Positions 35,932-46,800 of a stretch of DNA of 64,000 bases are shown here, piece by piece. The position numbers and the translations under genes are program-made. This DNA is from Gautieria morchelliformis (taxonomy: Eukaryota; Basidiomycota; Agaricomycetes; Gomphales; Gomphaceae): positions 186,001 to 250,000 of the forward strand of contig WHVA01000109.1 of assembly GCA_015179125.1 (NCBI GenBank), given 5' to 3'. Positions within the stretch are counted from its first letter, which is position 1; each line of letters starts with the position of its first letter. The notes under the pieces are model-generated. The model was not told the origin of the DNA. It did not search any database and saw nothing but the letters and a program-made list of their open reading frames with translations.

Positions 35932-36513
35932 TTTTTTTTTTTTTCATCCAATTTAACGTCTTTTGGGGCCATACCCTATGTAAGACGAATACAAGTTCCT
36001 TCTTGTGTCCGTTCCTTCCCTCCTTTCGCCCTCTTTCTCTGCTTGAACTCTTTGGGCGTAGCCCTGAGTGTGTCCGTGCCTATGTGGGCGGGGTGTATGG
36101 TTCGCGTCTTGTGCCTAGTGTCTCTGTTCCTCTATCTCTCGCTTTTCCTGGCGGTGTCGAGATGTCTCCGTATTGCTCTTCGAATTGCTTGGTGTCGTGT
36201 ATGTACCTGAATAGATGTTCCATCGCCTTGTGTCCTCCCAATAATGTCTTGACCGACTTGGCCCCTCTCTTTAGTTTTCTCTCCAGCCTCCCTCTCTGCT
36301 CTTTGTAGGCTGGGCAGCGAAATAAGAAGTGGTGGACCGTCTCTGGAGTGCTCTTGCACGCTGAGCATAGGGGCGATGCTGTCTTTCCTATCTTGTGCAA
36401 GTGTTTGTTCAGCGTGATATGCCCCGTTCTCAGTTGTACCAGCAGACTTGCTTGTTTGCGCGGCATATTTCCTGTGATCTTCGAGAACGCTGCCGACGGC
36501 ATTGTGGGGTCAA
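35932..36513 (-). mobile_element. LINE (non-LTR retrotransposon) 3' end
   Basis: A minus-strand frame from 36513 reads PTMPSAAFSKITGNMPRKQA, then LRTGHITLNKHLHKIG, then SPLCSACKSTPETVHHFLFR and CPAYKEQRGRLERKL. This Cys/His pattern after RNase H is the C-terminal hallmark of Tad/I-like LINEs in fungi. A run of T at 35932-35945 is the poly(A) tail in the LINE's orientation. The frame is cut at 36513 by the LTR of gypsy 2 and continues beyond its other LTR at 43083 (KTSMVQQTVYAHEID). The LINE is 5'-truncated near 43140. Confidence 0.85.
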
Positions 36514-36858
36514 TGTGAGGGCAACACTAATGACGAAGCCACAACCAAAGATACTCAAGGAGATAAGAGCCGATACTAGGACAATGACCAACTGTGTAGT
36601 GGGTATCCTCAGTTTATAACTCTACCAACGATAGATACATGGGGACTTGCCTGTGTAGTGGGTATCCTCAGAGATCAAGCTGAGGAAACGCCACCACACG
36701 GGCTACAGTCTTATAGCGCTGGCAAGGCTTACATAATAGGGGAGATGGAAACTTGTAGAAGGTTACGGAAAGTGACGGAAAGTGACATGTGATGGAAGGT
36801 GACGGAAACTCGTGGAAGGAAATAGAAACTTATGGAAGGAAACACGTGAACCCTGACA
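36514..36858 (-). repeat. 3' LTR of gypsy 2 (345 bp)
   Basis: On the plus strand it begins TGTGAGGGCAACACTAATGA and ends GAACCCTGACA. It carries one 17-bp CGGAAAGTGACATGTGA unit where the other LTR carries six. A polypurine tract lies at 36859-36872. Confidence 0.92.
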
Positions 36859-36873
36859 TCACCCCCCTCTCAA

Positions 36874-36894
36874 TGCTTGTCGTCCCGACAAGCA
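36874..36894. repeat. 9-bp-arm palindrome beside the polypurine tract
   Basis: TGCTTGTCG-TCC-CGACAAGCA is a perfect inverted repeat between the end of the extra ORF and the polypurine tract of gypsy 2. Gypsy 1 has a similar but imperfect palindrome (GTGCTTCGAGGACGCAGCAC in its orientation) at the same place. Confidence 0.75.
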
Positions 36895-36904
36895 CAGCTG
36901 CCAC

Positions 36905-37465
36905 CTAGCCCCCAACATCCACCGAGACATCGTTTCCAAGTATGCCACAGGCGGGACCACCATCTCTCCTGACCCTTCCCTTCCTGGTAACGCAGGTCAA
37001 TGATGAGCTCAGGGGATTGGGGTCCATGGGCAAGTGCGGCCCTCGGAACCTTGCTTGACGTATTCGCTCTCCTGCCATGTTACGGAAACGTCGCCCCACC
37101 CAGCCTTCGAAAGTGTAGGGGGTTCCACACGGGGGGGTTCCATCGTTGAGGAAGACAGGGTCGCCGATGTAGTACGTGTTCTCTCGTCTGTGTCGGGGTC
37201 TGAGGAATGCGAGTGCAGGGCGAGTGGGCGCCTGACTGTTCGCTGGTGTGAGGTCCTCAGAGCTGACGGACCACTTTGAAGACCATGCGACGTCGAGATC
37301 ACGGCAGTCAAGCATCCTTTGTAGCTTGGCTTCACTGGCTGCTCTGGATGACGAGAACCCGGAGAAGTGCAGGAGGGTGGGATCGACACGTGACATGTTT
37401 GGCAGGTTGGAGAGGTTTTGGGTGAAGCTGGGGAGGGCAACAAGCTCAATAGCGGGCGAGGACAT
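36905..37465 (-). CDS. Extra 3' ORF of gypsy 2, unrecognised
   Basis: An open frame of 186 residues lies between the chromodomain and the polypurine tract, on the same strand as pol. It starts MSSPAIELVALPSFTQNLSN and ends ILGNDVSVDVGG. It begins 107 bp after the pol stop; a TATA-like GCTATATATCCCC lies about 60 bp before its ATG (37517-37537). It contains basic clusters (RPRHRRE, VTRKGRVRRD) and no Cys/His motif or hydrophobic segment. After the TAG the same frame continues to the polypurine tract, so it might instead be the decayed tail of a longer polyprotein. I do not recognise the protein; it could be a captured host gene piece or a lineage-specific accessory ORF. Confidence 0.5.
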   Translation of the reverse strand: MSSPAIELVALPSFTQNLSNLPNMSRVDPTLLHFSGFSSSRAASEAKLQRMLDCRDLDVAWSSKWSVSSEDLTPANSQAPTRPALAFLRPRHRRENTYYIGDPVFLNDGTPPCGTPYTFEGWVGRRFRNMAGERIRQARFRGPHLPMDPNPLSSSLTCVTRKGRVRRDGGPACGILGNDVSVDVGG

Positions 37466-37571
37466 GGTTAATGGATGTGGTGGGGTCGATGCAGTGGAAG
37501 CGAGCGGTCACAGGTGGAAAGGGGATATATAGCTTATCGGAATGAATTGGTTAGGCGGAGGCCGATATCGC

Positions 37572-37890
37572 TTATCTTTGGGGTCCTGGACCCTTGACAT
37601 TATGAGTAGAAGCCCTGCCTGCTGTCCAGTCGAAGAGAGTTTGCCTGGAAGGTTCTGTGAAGTTCTGAAATCTCTGGAAAGGGAGGGACATGTATGTGGC
37701 TGCTGAGATACGCTGAGGTGCCTCTGGGTTCTGCCGATGAAATTCCTTAATGAGTCGCTTTGCCCCAGAGACATCTTTTGCTGGTAGCCAGAGATCGTCG
37801 GCAGCTCCATAGCCCTTCCAGCGCACGAGATACTCCAACCTTCCACGGAACATCCTGCTGTCTAGAATCCTTTCAACTTCATATTCTTCG
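37572..37890 (-). pseudogene. Chromodomain end of gypsy 2 polyprotein
   Basis: In the frame shifted by one base from the integrase part, the sequence reads EVERILDSR, then MFRGRLEYLVRWKGYGAADD and LWLPAKDVSGAKRLIKEFHR. This is a chromodomain with the KGY/W core. The one-base shift near 37880 puts a TAG after KNMKLKGF in the upstream frame. It ends at PQR, 107 bp before the extra ORF. Confidence 0.88.
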
Positions 37891-39910
37891 GCTCCATCCC
37901 GTATGACAGGGGGGGTGGTGGAGGGGCATGACGTTCAAGAATTGGGTCATCTTCATATGGCCGAAGCAGGACGACAGAGAACACTGGATGTGTGCGACCA
38001 AAGGATGCAGGAAGATTTAGACCATAGGCATTTCGTGAGACCACCTTATTAACCGTGTAGGGACCTAGCCACTTGTGGTCTAGCTTCTTCATTGGGCGAG
38101 TGGTTGTGATGTTTTGTGCATTGAGCCAGACCTTGTCACCAAGCTTATAAACTGGGGCTGCTTTATGGTGCACGTCATAGAAGCGTGCCATGTCCTCTGC
38201 TGCCTTGGACAGGGCTGAACGAGCTTCTCTCGTGGCCGCTTCCATCTGCGTTGTGAACTCATCCAGGGCCTCGAGTCGAGTTTCCCGGACTGGTTCCAGT
38301 CCCAGCCTTGGATGTTGGCCACTGTCCAACATGAAGGGTGTAGTCTGGGTTGAGGCATGGATTCGGTTGTTATAGGCAAACTCGGCCAAGGATATCCATT
38401 CGAACCAATCATCCTGACGCTGGTTGATGAATAGTCGAAGGTATTGCTCAATCTCCTGATTAACCCTTTCAGTCTGTCCATCAGTTTGGGGGTGATAAGC
38501 AGTAGAGGCGGCGACTTTGACACCAAGAAGTTTGTTCAGTTCATGCATGAACTGGGAGATGAACTGTGTGCCTCGATCACTGATGATTTCTTCAGGGAGC
38601 CCATGAAGTTTCCAAACATGATCACGGAAGAGTCGGGCAACTCCCACTGAAGTTACATCTGAAGTGGTGGGAATGACATGTGCACGCTTTGAGAGGCGAT
38701 CGACAACAACAAGGAGAGCATCATAGCCATGACTGGTAGGCAGTTCTACAATCAAGTCAACAGACATAACCTGCCATCTACGGTCTGGGATACGGTTTGG
38801 TAGAAGCTTGCCAATGGGAGAAGCAGGGAAGGTTTTTGTCCGGTTGCACAGGTCACAGGCCTTCACGTATTTTGCAATGTAACGTCCCATCCCAGGCCAC
38901 CAGTAACTCCGAGCAACTAGTTCAGTGGTTCTCCAACGGCCAGGGTGACCGGTGAGAGGCATGTCATGGTGCGCTTTCACTATGTCATGTCGTAGTTTTG
39001 CATCAAGCGGCACGTACACTTTGTTGTGATAGAGGACAAGCCCATCCTGTTCAGACCACTCTTCTCCTCGTAAATTGCCAGAGGAGCCCAGTTCTTTGAG
39101 AGCCTTGACAACCTTTTCATCCCAGTCTACACAGTTCCTTACTCGATTGAGGAAAGCATCACCTTCACCTGGGACTAACTGCGCACCAGCCTCTGGGGGA
39201 TTCGCCTTGATGTGGAACAAGTCAGGGGTAAGTAAGACTTGATTTTGGTTGTCTTCCTCCCCCCGCTTATGATCCACGCGTCGTGAGAGTGCATCAGGCT
39301 TGGCTGAATGACGACCAGGACGATGGATCAGCTCAAAATCAAAGCGAGAGAGGTAGAGTGACCAGCGTGCTTGACGACGGTTCAGGTTTTGTGCAGTGCG
39401 GAAGTGGGTGAGATTCTGATGGTCATTGAGAATCTCAATCTTGTGCTTCGTTCCCTCTAAGATGTGGCGCCATTCCTCTACTCCCCGAATCACAGAAAGA
39501 AGCTCCTTGTCATGGATGGCATAGTTGCGTTCAGCATCATTGAGGCTTTTGGAGACAAACCCCACAGGCCGCCATTTGCCATCATCACATAGCTGGGACA
39601 GTACTGCTCCTGTGGCATAGGCTGAGGCATCTGTTTCAAGACGGAAATGTTTGTCTTGATCAGGGAGGACAAGGATCGGTGTTGAGGTGATGAGGAGTTT
39701 GAGCTTGTCAAAGGACGCTTGCTCTGGGCCATTTGGATCCCAAGACCATTGGGCATCCTGTTTTGTCAACTGGTTGAGGGGCTTTGCAATGTGTGAGAAG
39801 TCTTCCACAAATCTACGGTAGAAGTTGATGAAACCAAGGAATGATTTGACTTCAGTGACGTTACGTGGTATTGGCCAGTCCCGCACCCCTGCAACCTTGA
39901 CTGGGTCCAT
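37862..39910 (-). pseudogene. RNase H and integrase of gypsy 2 polyprotein
   Basis: The frame of 682 residues starts in the RT thumb/connection (MDPVKVAGVRDWPIPR) and runs through RNase H (LETDASAYATGAVLSQLCDD, HDKELLSVIRGVEEW), the linker RRQARWSLYLSRFDFELIHR, the HHCC finger (HHDMPL, CDLCNRTK) and the DDE core. The three catalytic positions are visible: VDLIVELPTSHGYDALLVVV, SDRGTQF and ERVNQEIEQYLRL. The GPF/Y module (KWLGPYTVNKV) follows. Unlike gypsy 1, the Arg codons before RQARW and HPR are intact. The 5' boundary is artificial, set by two one-base frameshifts near 39940-40010. Confidence 0.92.
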
Positions 39911-39953
39911 GGCAACCTGTCCTTGAGAGAGGATGAGCCGAGATACTCCACCT

Positions 39954-41468
39954 CTAGTTGCTCAAATAGGCATTTTTCAGGTTTGAGGTACAGGTTGTTG
40001 GCCGGAGGATTTCAAGGACACGTCGTACAATCCTACGATGTTCTTCAAGCGACTCTGTGAAGATGAGAATGTCGTCCATGAACACCACCACAACCCCTTC
40101 ATCGATGAGACTCTTGAAGATGTCATTCATCATCGTCTGGAAGGTTGCTGGGCTGTTCGTGAGTCCAAAGAACATGACTAGAGGTTCATACAGGCCCCTA
40201 TTTGTCCGAAAGGCTGCCTTCCACTCATCTCCCTCTTTTATGCGTACATTATTATATCCCCAGCGAATGTCAAGCTTTGTGAAGTATTTAGCCCTTCCAG
40301 CAGCAATCTTATTCATGATGTCTGGAACAAGGGGCAAAGGATAGGCATTCTTGATTGTTATATCATTGAGCTTCCGGTAGTCTTGCACAAATCTAAGACT
40401 GCCGTCCTTTTTCTTCACAAAGAAGACTGGAGATGCCATAGGTGACTTGGAGGGACGGATAGGATGGCTCTTCAGGTTCTCCTCAAGGAAGTTATCCAGT
40501 TCCCTTTGCTCAACCGGTGACATTGGGTAAACCTTTGTGCTGAAGGGTTGTGCACCTGGAGTGAGCTCAATTGCATGGTCCCAGGGCTTTCGAGGAGGCA
40601 GTTGGTCAAATGACTCCTTAGAAAACACATCCTTGAACTCCTGGTATGGTTTAGGGACAAGGTCCTCGAAGGATCTGACTGGTGCAGACTTGCTGGCCCG
40701 TTCAGCAAGCTGTTGGGAGACAGTCCAGCCTGCGCCAATCATTTCAGGACTCTCATTCACAAAGATGACAAAGGTCCTGTCTCCTTCCTCAAGTAGGGAG
40801 CGGGTGTGCTGTATGGGAACCTCCTCTTGATTTACACTCTCTTCTGGAACAGTTTCGACTGTGGGCCCTCTGACAACAGGTCTGCCCCCACATGACTTGG
40901 GACAGCGTGTCATCTTCACATCTCCTATACGCCAGTCAACTTCTGGGTTGTGTTCAACAAGCCATGTGTGACCAAGAATGATGGCAAGTCGTCCAAGGCT
41001 CGTGACAGAGAATGTGGCACGTTCCGTATGATCCCCAAAGGTGCAAATGAGGTCGACTTCTTCCTTGATTGAGCCAGCCTCATTTGGGGTACCATCAATA
41101 TTGTAGACGGGGATGGCACGGGGTAGGGGGCGGGTCCGAAGCCTGTGTTCCCTCACAAACTCCACATCGATGAACATCCCTGTAGCACCACTGTCAAGGA
41201 GGGAGTCAATTGCAAGTGGATGCCCCATGTCAACGGAGTGGACTTTGAGAGGTACTTTGGTGCATCGGCGGAGGTCAGCAGTACGGACATATAGAGGGAC
41301 TGGAAGGTTTGCATTAGCAACTGGAGCGATGGGTTGGGTTTTTGGCATGGCTGGTTTGGTTTCAGTTCGATCAGGGATAGGAGAAGGATGCATCATATCG
41401 CCTGTGATCCCTATTGTACATGTTTCGAGAACTGAAAACCGATTTGTCGAGCGGGGCATGTCTTTCAC
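39954..41468 (-). pseudogene. Protease and reverse transcriptase of gypsy 2
   Basis: The frame contains the retropepsin active site LLDSGATGMF, then GHTWLVEHNPEVDW, the RT fingers (MASPVFFVKKKDGSL, VQDYRKLNDITIKNAYPLPL) and the catalytic VVFMDDILIF. It stops at 39954 because one base is missing near 40010 (in LRPTTCTS where a continuing frame would give LR-NNLYLKPEKC). It begins in the -1 frame relative to gag, so expression would need frameshifting or suppression. The segment 39910-39954 reads correctly only in a third frame. Confidence 0.9.
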
Positions 41469-41479
41469 CGCTGACTGGC

Positions 41480-42586
41480 CTAAAAACCCTTTCCTTCCTC
41501 TTGGACAGGGGCTTCCACCTTCTCTTTGCGTTCCTCTATCGCCGCTGCTACAGATTTAGAGACAATTGCTGCAATGTCTGCCTCTGTGAGGTTTGCACGG
41601 ATTCGTGGCTTGCGAGGTTCAGGACAGTCTGGTGAAATGTGACCAGGTCTCTTACAGTTGTAGCAGGTTCGTGTTTCGGTGCGGCGGCGGGATGAGTCAA
41701 TGTCCATAGGTGTCGCGTTACTGGGTGATGCTGTGGCAACAGGAGCCATAGCAGGAGTGTGGAGTGGTCGGGCAGGAGGAGGGCGATTAGGGACATGAGG
41801 TGTCTGTGCCTTCCTGACCTCTAACAGACGGCGATGATTGCGGTCAATCTGACAGGCTGCTTCCTTCCAGGCTTTGAGGTTGGATGGAAGAAAGGGCTGG
41901 GCGTGGATCTTGTCAAGGATACCTGCTGGAAGGCCACGAGCATAGGCATCCTCGAGTGCCTCATCATTAAAGCCTGTCCTGCCTGCCAGGATCTCAAATT
42001 GAGCCGTGTATTCATCTGCCGACATTCCTGACGCCATCCTAAGGTCATGCAGCTTAGTGCGAGCCGTTCTGGCACGATCTGGGTCACCAAAGGCCTCCTC
42101 CACACGTTTAATAAACCCCTCCAGAGTGGATATAGAGGAGGTGCCATCAATGACAGCCTGTGTCTCATTGTGTGCCCATATCTCCGCAGAGCCTCCCGTC
42201 ATGAAGGAAAGAGCGTATAGGATCTTTGTGCGTTCATCTGGGAAGGATGCTGGCTGGACAGCGATGGACAACTTGATAGACCTGATAAACCCTTCAGTCT
42301 CTGCACGGTCTCCATTGAACTTCTCCGGTTCTGCTGCTTTGATAGAGCGAGTAGATGGAGGGACACTGTGAGGTACCGAGGGCGCAAGGGCTTGAGCAGC
42401 AGCAACAGCAGCGTTGGTGGCAGCATTGGCTAAGTGGTCGTGAACGTTAGCAATCTGATTGTGCAGTTCCTGATTGTGCAGTTGAAGTTGCTGCAACTGC
42501 TGTGCTTGGCTGGAAAGGAGGCCTCGAAGGAATGGCCCATGGTCACCCAGGGCGTCCCAGTATGCGTCTGGGAGTTGGTCTGCCAT
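41480..42586 (-). CDS. Gag protein of gypsy 2
   Basis: The first ATG after the 5' LTR gives MADQLPDAYWDALGDHGPFL. A coiled-coil Gln-rich segment (QAQQLQQLQLHNQELHNQI) precedes the capsid-like region (ERTKILYALSFMTGGSAEIW, LRMASGMSADEYTAQFEILA). A CCHC zinc knuckle (CYNCKRPGHISPDC) is followed by a basic, Lys/Glu-rich end. About 368 residues, intact. The product would assemble particles around element RNA. Confidence 0.92.
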   Translation of the reverse strand: MADQLPDAYWDALGDHGPFLRGLLSSQAQQLQQLQLHNQELHNQIANVHDHLANAATNAAVAAAQALAPSVPHSVPPSTRSIKAAEPEKFNGDRAETEGFIRSIKLSIAVQPASFPDERTKILYALSFMTGGSAEIWAHNETQAVIDGTSSISTLEGFIKRVEEAFGDPDRARTARTKLHDLRMASGMSADEYTAQFEILAGRTGFNDEALEDAYARGLPAGILDKIHAQPFLPSNLKAWKEAACQIDRNHRRLLEVRKAQTPHVPNRPPPARPLHTPAMAPVATASPSNATPMDIDSSRRRTETRTCYNCKRPGHISPDCPEPRKPRIRANLTEADIAAIVSKSVAAAIEERKEKVEAPVQEEGKGF

Positions 42587-42646
42587 AGGCTGAGATGAAG
42601 GCTGGTTAAGAAAAGTGTGTGGGGTCGTCCTATGAGCTTGATCTTC

Positions 42647-43077
42647 TGTGAGGGCAACACTAATGACAAAGCCACAACCAAAGATACTCAAGGAGATAAG
42701 AGCCGATACTAGGACAATGACCAACTGTGTAGTGGGTATCCTCAGTTTATAACTCTACCAACGATAGATACATGGGGGACTTGCCTGTGTAGTGGGTATC
42801 CTCAGAGATCAAGCTGAGGAAACGCCACCACACGGGCTACAGTCTTATAGCGCTGGCAAGGCTTACATAATAGGGGAGATGGAAACTTGTAGAAGGTTAC
42901 GGAAAGTGACGGAAAGTGACATGTGACGGAAAGTGACATGTGACAGAAAGTGACATGTGACGGGAAGTGACATGTGACAGAAAGTGACATGTGACGGAAT
43001 GTGACATGTGATGGAAGGTGATGGAAACTCGTGGAAGGAAATAGAAACTTATGGAAGGAAACACGTGAACCCTGACA
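42647..43077 (-). repeat. 5' LTR of gypsy 2 (431 bp) with expanded minisatellite
   Basis: Near-identical to 36514-36858 except for five additional 17-bp units around 42910-43010 and one extra G near 42778. A few substitutions separate the two LTRs, pointing to a recent insertion. Confidence 0.92.
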
Positions 43078-43082
43078 GTCAA

Positions 43083-43140
43083 TCTCGTGCGCATAAACTG
43101 TTTGCTGAACCATGCTGGTTTTACTGATGAGAACGAGCAT
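43083..43140 (-). mobile_element. LINE fragment, upstream side of the gypsy 2 insertion
   Basis: KTSMVQQTVYAHEID reads directly into the LINE frame at 36513 once the inserted element is skipped. Upstream of about 43140 no RNase H or RT sequence is recognised, so the LINE is 5'-truncated, as is common. Confidence 0.65.
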
Positions 43141-43852
43141 GCATATATAGAATTCAACGCAGTGGCTGGGCAGCAGCTAAAACTTGGGACAGAAATGTCA
43201 TTGCGGCGTGACAGTAACTCATCTGCAGTGTGACAGAATTGAGTTGCACAGGGACAGAAATAGAATAGTGGCACGGCCAAAAATGTATTACAAAAGGACA
43301 GAAACCTGGCGGAGGGCTGACACTAATGTGGAACAAAAGCCACCGAAATGTGATGTGGACTTGACACAAAGCAATTTTTCAGGGACACTAGGCGTAAAAC
43401 AACATCAGGAAAAGCCCGAAAACCTGGTAGCTGAGCCCAAAAATACATCACCCAATGGGCGCTACAGCTGGCCATGTACTGTAACTCGGCCCTGTTGATG
43501 TAGCCTGCATAGGCTGACATAAATCGCAGATGGCCCCTGCATAGGCTGCATAGGCCAAGGTAGTAATGCCACGGAACAACGTAGTCTACGGGTATCGATC
43601 ACTAACCGTCACTGGTTTAAGCTTGCTCACTGAATTATTGAACAACATGCTGACCCGTCCCTTGTTGAATTTTTCTCCGATGACATAGTAGGCGAGTCAT
43701 AAATGTTCAGCAATTCCAACATCTGGAACGTGCTCCCCTCATGACACAGGGGAAATGAGATGCTTAAAGTTAATGCTCACCAGTGCGCACCTTTCTCTGC
43801 ACATACCGTCATGTGCTTCCATACAGACTTTCATTCGATCAGACGCAATATG
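43141..43852. other. Unassigned sequence between the LINE and the DNA transposon
   Basis: Loose repeats of GGGACAGAAA and GTGACAG occur around 43190-43310. No gene is recognised. Confidence 0.35.
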
Positions 43853-46800
43853 CACTGTGGGAAGGGAACCCATTGAAAACCTGTGGGGCCACCCACGGGG
43901 TTCCTGTTCTCAGTGGTTTGCGCACTGAAACAGAGCCCACTGAAAATACCATGGAAAAAAAAAACGTGAAACAGTCTCACGGAAATATTCACTGACTAAT
44001 TTTAAGTGATTTAATAACTGAAATAGTCCGCGGTATTTTAACTAGAATTCCATGTGATGGGCACTTGATATGTACACACACAAATTAATGAAATGTGAGA
44101 GGTAAGGGAATGGAAAGTCCATAATATTTGCAGCTAAAAATTCAAACGAAAGGGGAGAGAAATCCAGGGAAGGTCCATAGTAGCCTCACTGAAACGGCAT
44201 GCCCCGACCGTTAACCGGCATCATCGCCGTAGTCATCCTTGAACACTGTCCGCGCAAAGTCTCTGCTTTGATCCACTATGCCCCATCGCGCCTCAGCCAC
44301 ATGGACGCGCCCAATGATGACACATAGGATCATGTTGAGATGGATGAAGAAGGCGGGTTCATCTTCAAGTATGAAATGACGGATTTTGCGGTGTCTCCAC
44401 CAACTCTCCACCAACGGTTGCATCTCTGCACCAAGCCAACAACATATGTGGTTTGTGGTCAAGGCCAATCATGCCAGACTCAGGGAGAAAGCAACTCACT
44501 CTTGATGTTTGCACAAGTCCTAGGCCGGATGTATGTAGCATGGTGCGTGCGCTCCAGTCCAATTGCACACGACGCAGGCAGAGTGGGAACAAAAATGAAG
44601 TCAGGCTGCCTATAGAGCATTTCCATGAGATGGATGGGAGAATCTGATGCAGCAGTTCATCATCATGTAGGTTCGCTGTGTTGTAACAAGACTGTGATTA
44701 TGTAATCATGTGACAATTCATTTTGCTTCTTACTGCCACAACCACTCATGGATGGTACCACTGGCAGCCCGTCTCTGGTTTCCAGATCCACACCAACCAC
44801 ACCCATTGTGGCGGATGTAAGCCACATTCTCATGCTGTTTTCCCCGCCATGCCAACATTGCTTTTATGTATTTTTTATTTTTATTTTGTCCTTGTGCGTG
44901 TACCACACAGGATGATGGCTGGCCTGACATGTGTCTTGCTAGTGCCTGCAAGCTGCAACGGCGGTCGTGGGACATCTGATCGACGTGCATGCTGCCCTGG
45001 GGGTCCTGGGGGATTCTGTGGCATGTCTGCTCTGTCTCACACTTACACTTGATTGTCTGCACTGCACATGCGGTGCAGAGTGTTGGGACTACGGACTGAC
45101 GATGACATGATGCAGCCGTTTGTGTGGGTGCTGCGTAAGGTGTCGAGCGTGTATGAGGGGTGTCCATTTTTGTTCACTGTTGGTGTGTCATCATATTTTT
45201 GTCTTTTTTATGACTCTATAAACTTACTATATGTGTCTTGTGTGATGTACTTGTTAAGCCTTGACTCGTGTATTGCAAGGAGGAAAGGGAAATGTTCCCT
45301 ACTCTGAAGCTCAATCCGCTTCCCGCAGCCATGAGGTCTAACATATTAGTTTTATTCCAGTACTTTGGAGTCGGGTCTATTCCATGGTCCCTGCTTGCGC
45401 ACAGTATCCTCACGAGGCCGAATAACATGGAATGCAAACGAAGTGGAACTGCTCTGTGCGTGTTTTTCTCTTACCTGTCTCCATTATCTCCTTCGTCACA
45501 GCCCTTTCAATGGTAATGGTTTATAGATCGTGTCTAACAATGAGTCTGAAAGTGAGACCATTGAGATTTGGGACATACGTCACACTTGGATCGGTAAGTG
45601 GGCTCTGGATGACGCCGAGGACGGCTCACACTCTTAATGGGGTTTAGTGAGTCTGCAGAGAGCACAGGAGGTGGGCAGTTCCATGCTGCTCAGACATGGC
45701 TGCTGCTCCTGTCCCAGCTTGTGAACTTGGAAGATATGTCACTGACTTCTGAATACTTGTTGAAGCGGTCGTTGCATATCGAGGTGCCGAGCCAGCTCTC
45801 TCCCACATCTGTGTCGGCATTCCCTCCGTGGCTGCGGCTTTTATAATAACCATACCGCCCCCGCTACTGCTACATCAGGGAGCACACGCATTGACATGCG
45901 CCCATGGAAACTACTGCACGACAGCTGATAATGTGACAAAAAGCATGCCTTCCTCCTCCTCGCCACCCCCCGGCTCGAAATTGTCCACTTTCCTCCTGTC
46001 TATAATGTCCTTTCTCCCCGAACACATCTCACGATACATCTGTTGGGTGCATTTATGCTCCTGCACCAAAATCAAGCACAATATATTCAATTTATTGTAT
46101 GGTGTTTCAATCTCTTCTCACATTGTTCTTGTACCATGCATCCACTTCTCTCATTATTTTCGAAATTTTCCAGTCACTCCCTACCTCTCCATTTCTTTTT
46201 GTTATCTCTATTTTCACAAGCGGCTGCACCCAGCGGAGTTTGAAATGACTTGGGACGCGCGAGCTCTTGGGCGCTAAAGGGCCGGGTGCATGTATATGCC
46301 TTCTGAGACAGGATAGTGCTCCTCTCTCAGTGGCAATAAATTCACTGAGAGAGGCGAGTAGTATTCTTTATATTTTCATAGCATGTTGACTGAAAATCAT
46401 GTAGTGAATTTGATTCTAGGTATTGTATTAATATAACAGTGACAATAAATTCACTGAGAGAGTGAATTTGATTCTAGCTTTCTAAGAGCTCTACCGAACC
46501 TTCCCTGCCATAACCCCGAGTTGCTAACAACATCTATGTCATCCTCCACCAAGTTGAGCATGGTATCGTGCAGCGCCTCCACCGCTCTTCCTGTCCTTCC
46601 TCCTAGTTACAATTGACATGACTGGCCGTCAGTTTATCACTAGAATACCTGTATCATACCACTGGTCTATACTGAATAAATACACTGGTTTTAAATGTTA
46701 TTTTGCCTTAATACCAATGCTACTAGCAATGAAATTCCTTTCTAAGATCAATGACTCTTTGTGATTTGCTACCTGAAACGAACTCACGGGTATGGGTGCT

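Larger units (their letters stand above)
36514..43077 (-). mobile_element. Ty3/gypsy chromovirus 2, nearly complete, TSD GTCAA
   Basis: Two LTRs (36514-36858, 42647-43077) bound gag, pol, chromodomain and an extra 3' open frame, all on the minus strand. The 5-bp target duplication GTCAA is present at 36509-36513 and 43078-43082, proving a single intact insertion of 6564 bp. The target was a LINE, whose reading frame rejoins when the element and one duplication copy are set aside. At least three one-base frameshifts in pol make this copy defective as sequenced. Confidence 0.93.

Noticed and set aside
44211..45167. Open frames inside the CACTG transposon as a transposase
   Set aside because: Short, on different strands, and with no DDE or zinc-finger motif that I can recognise.
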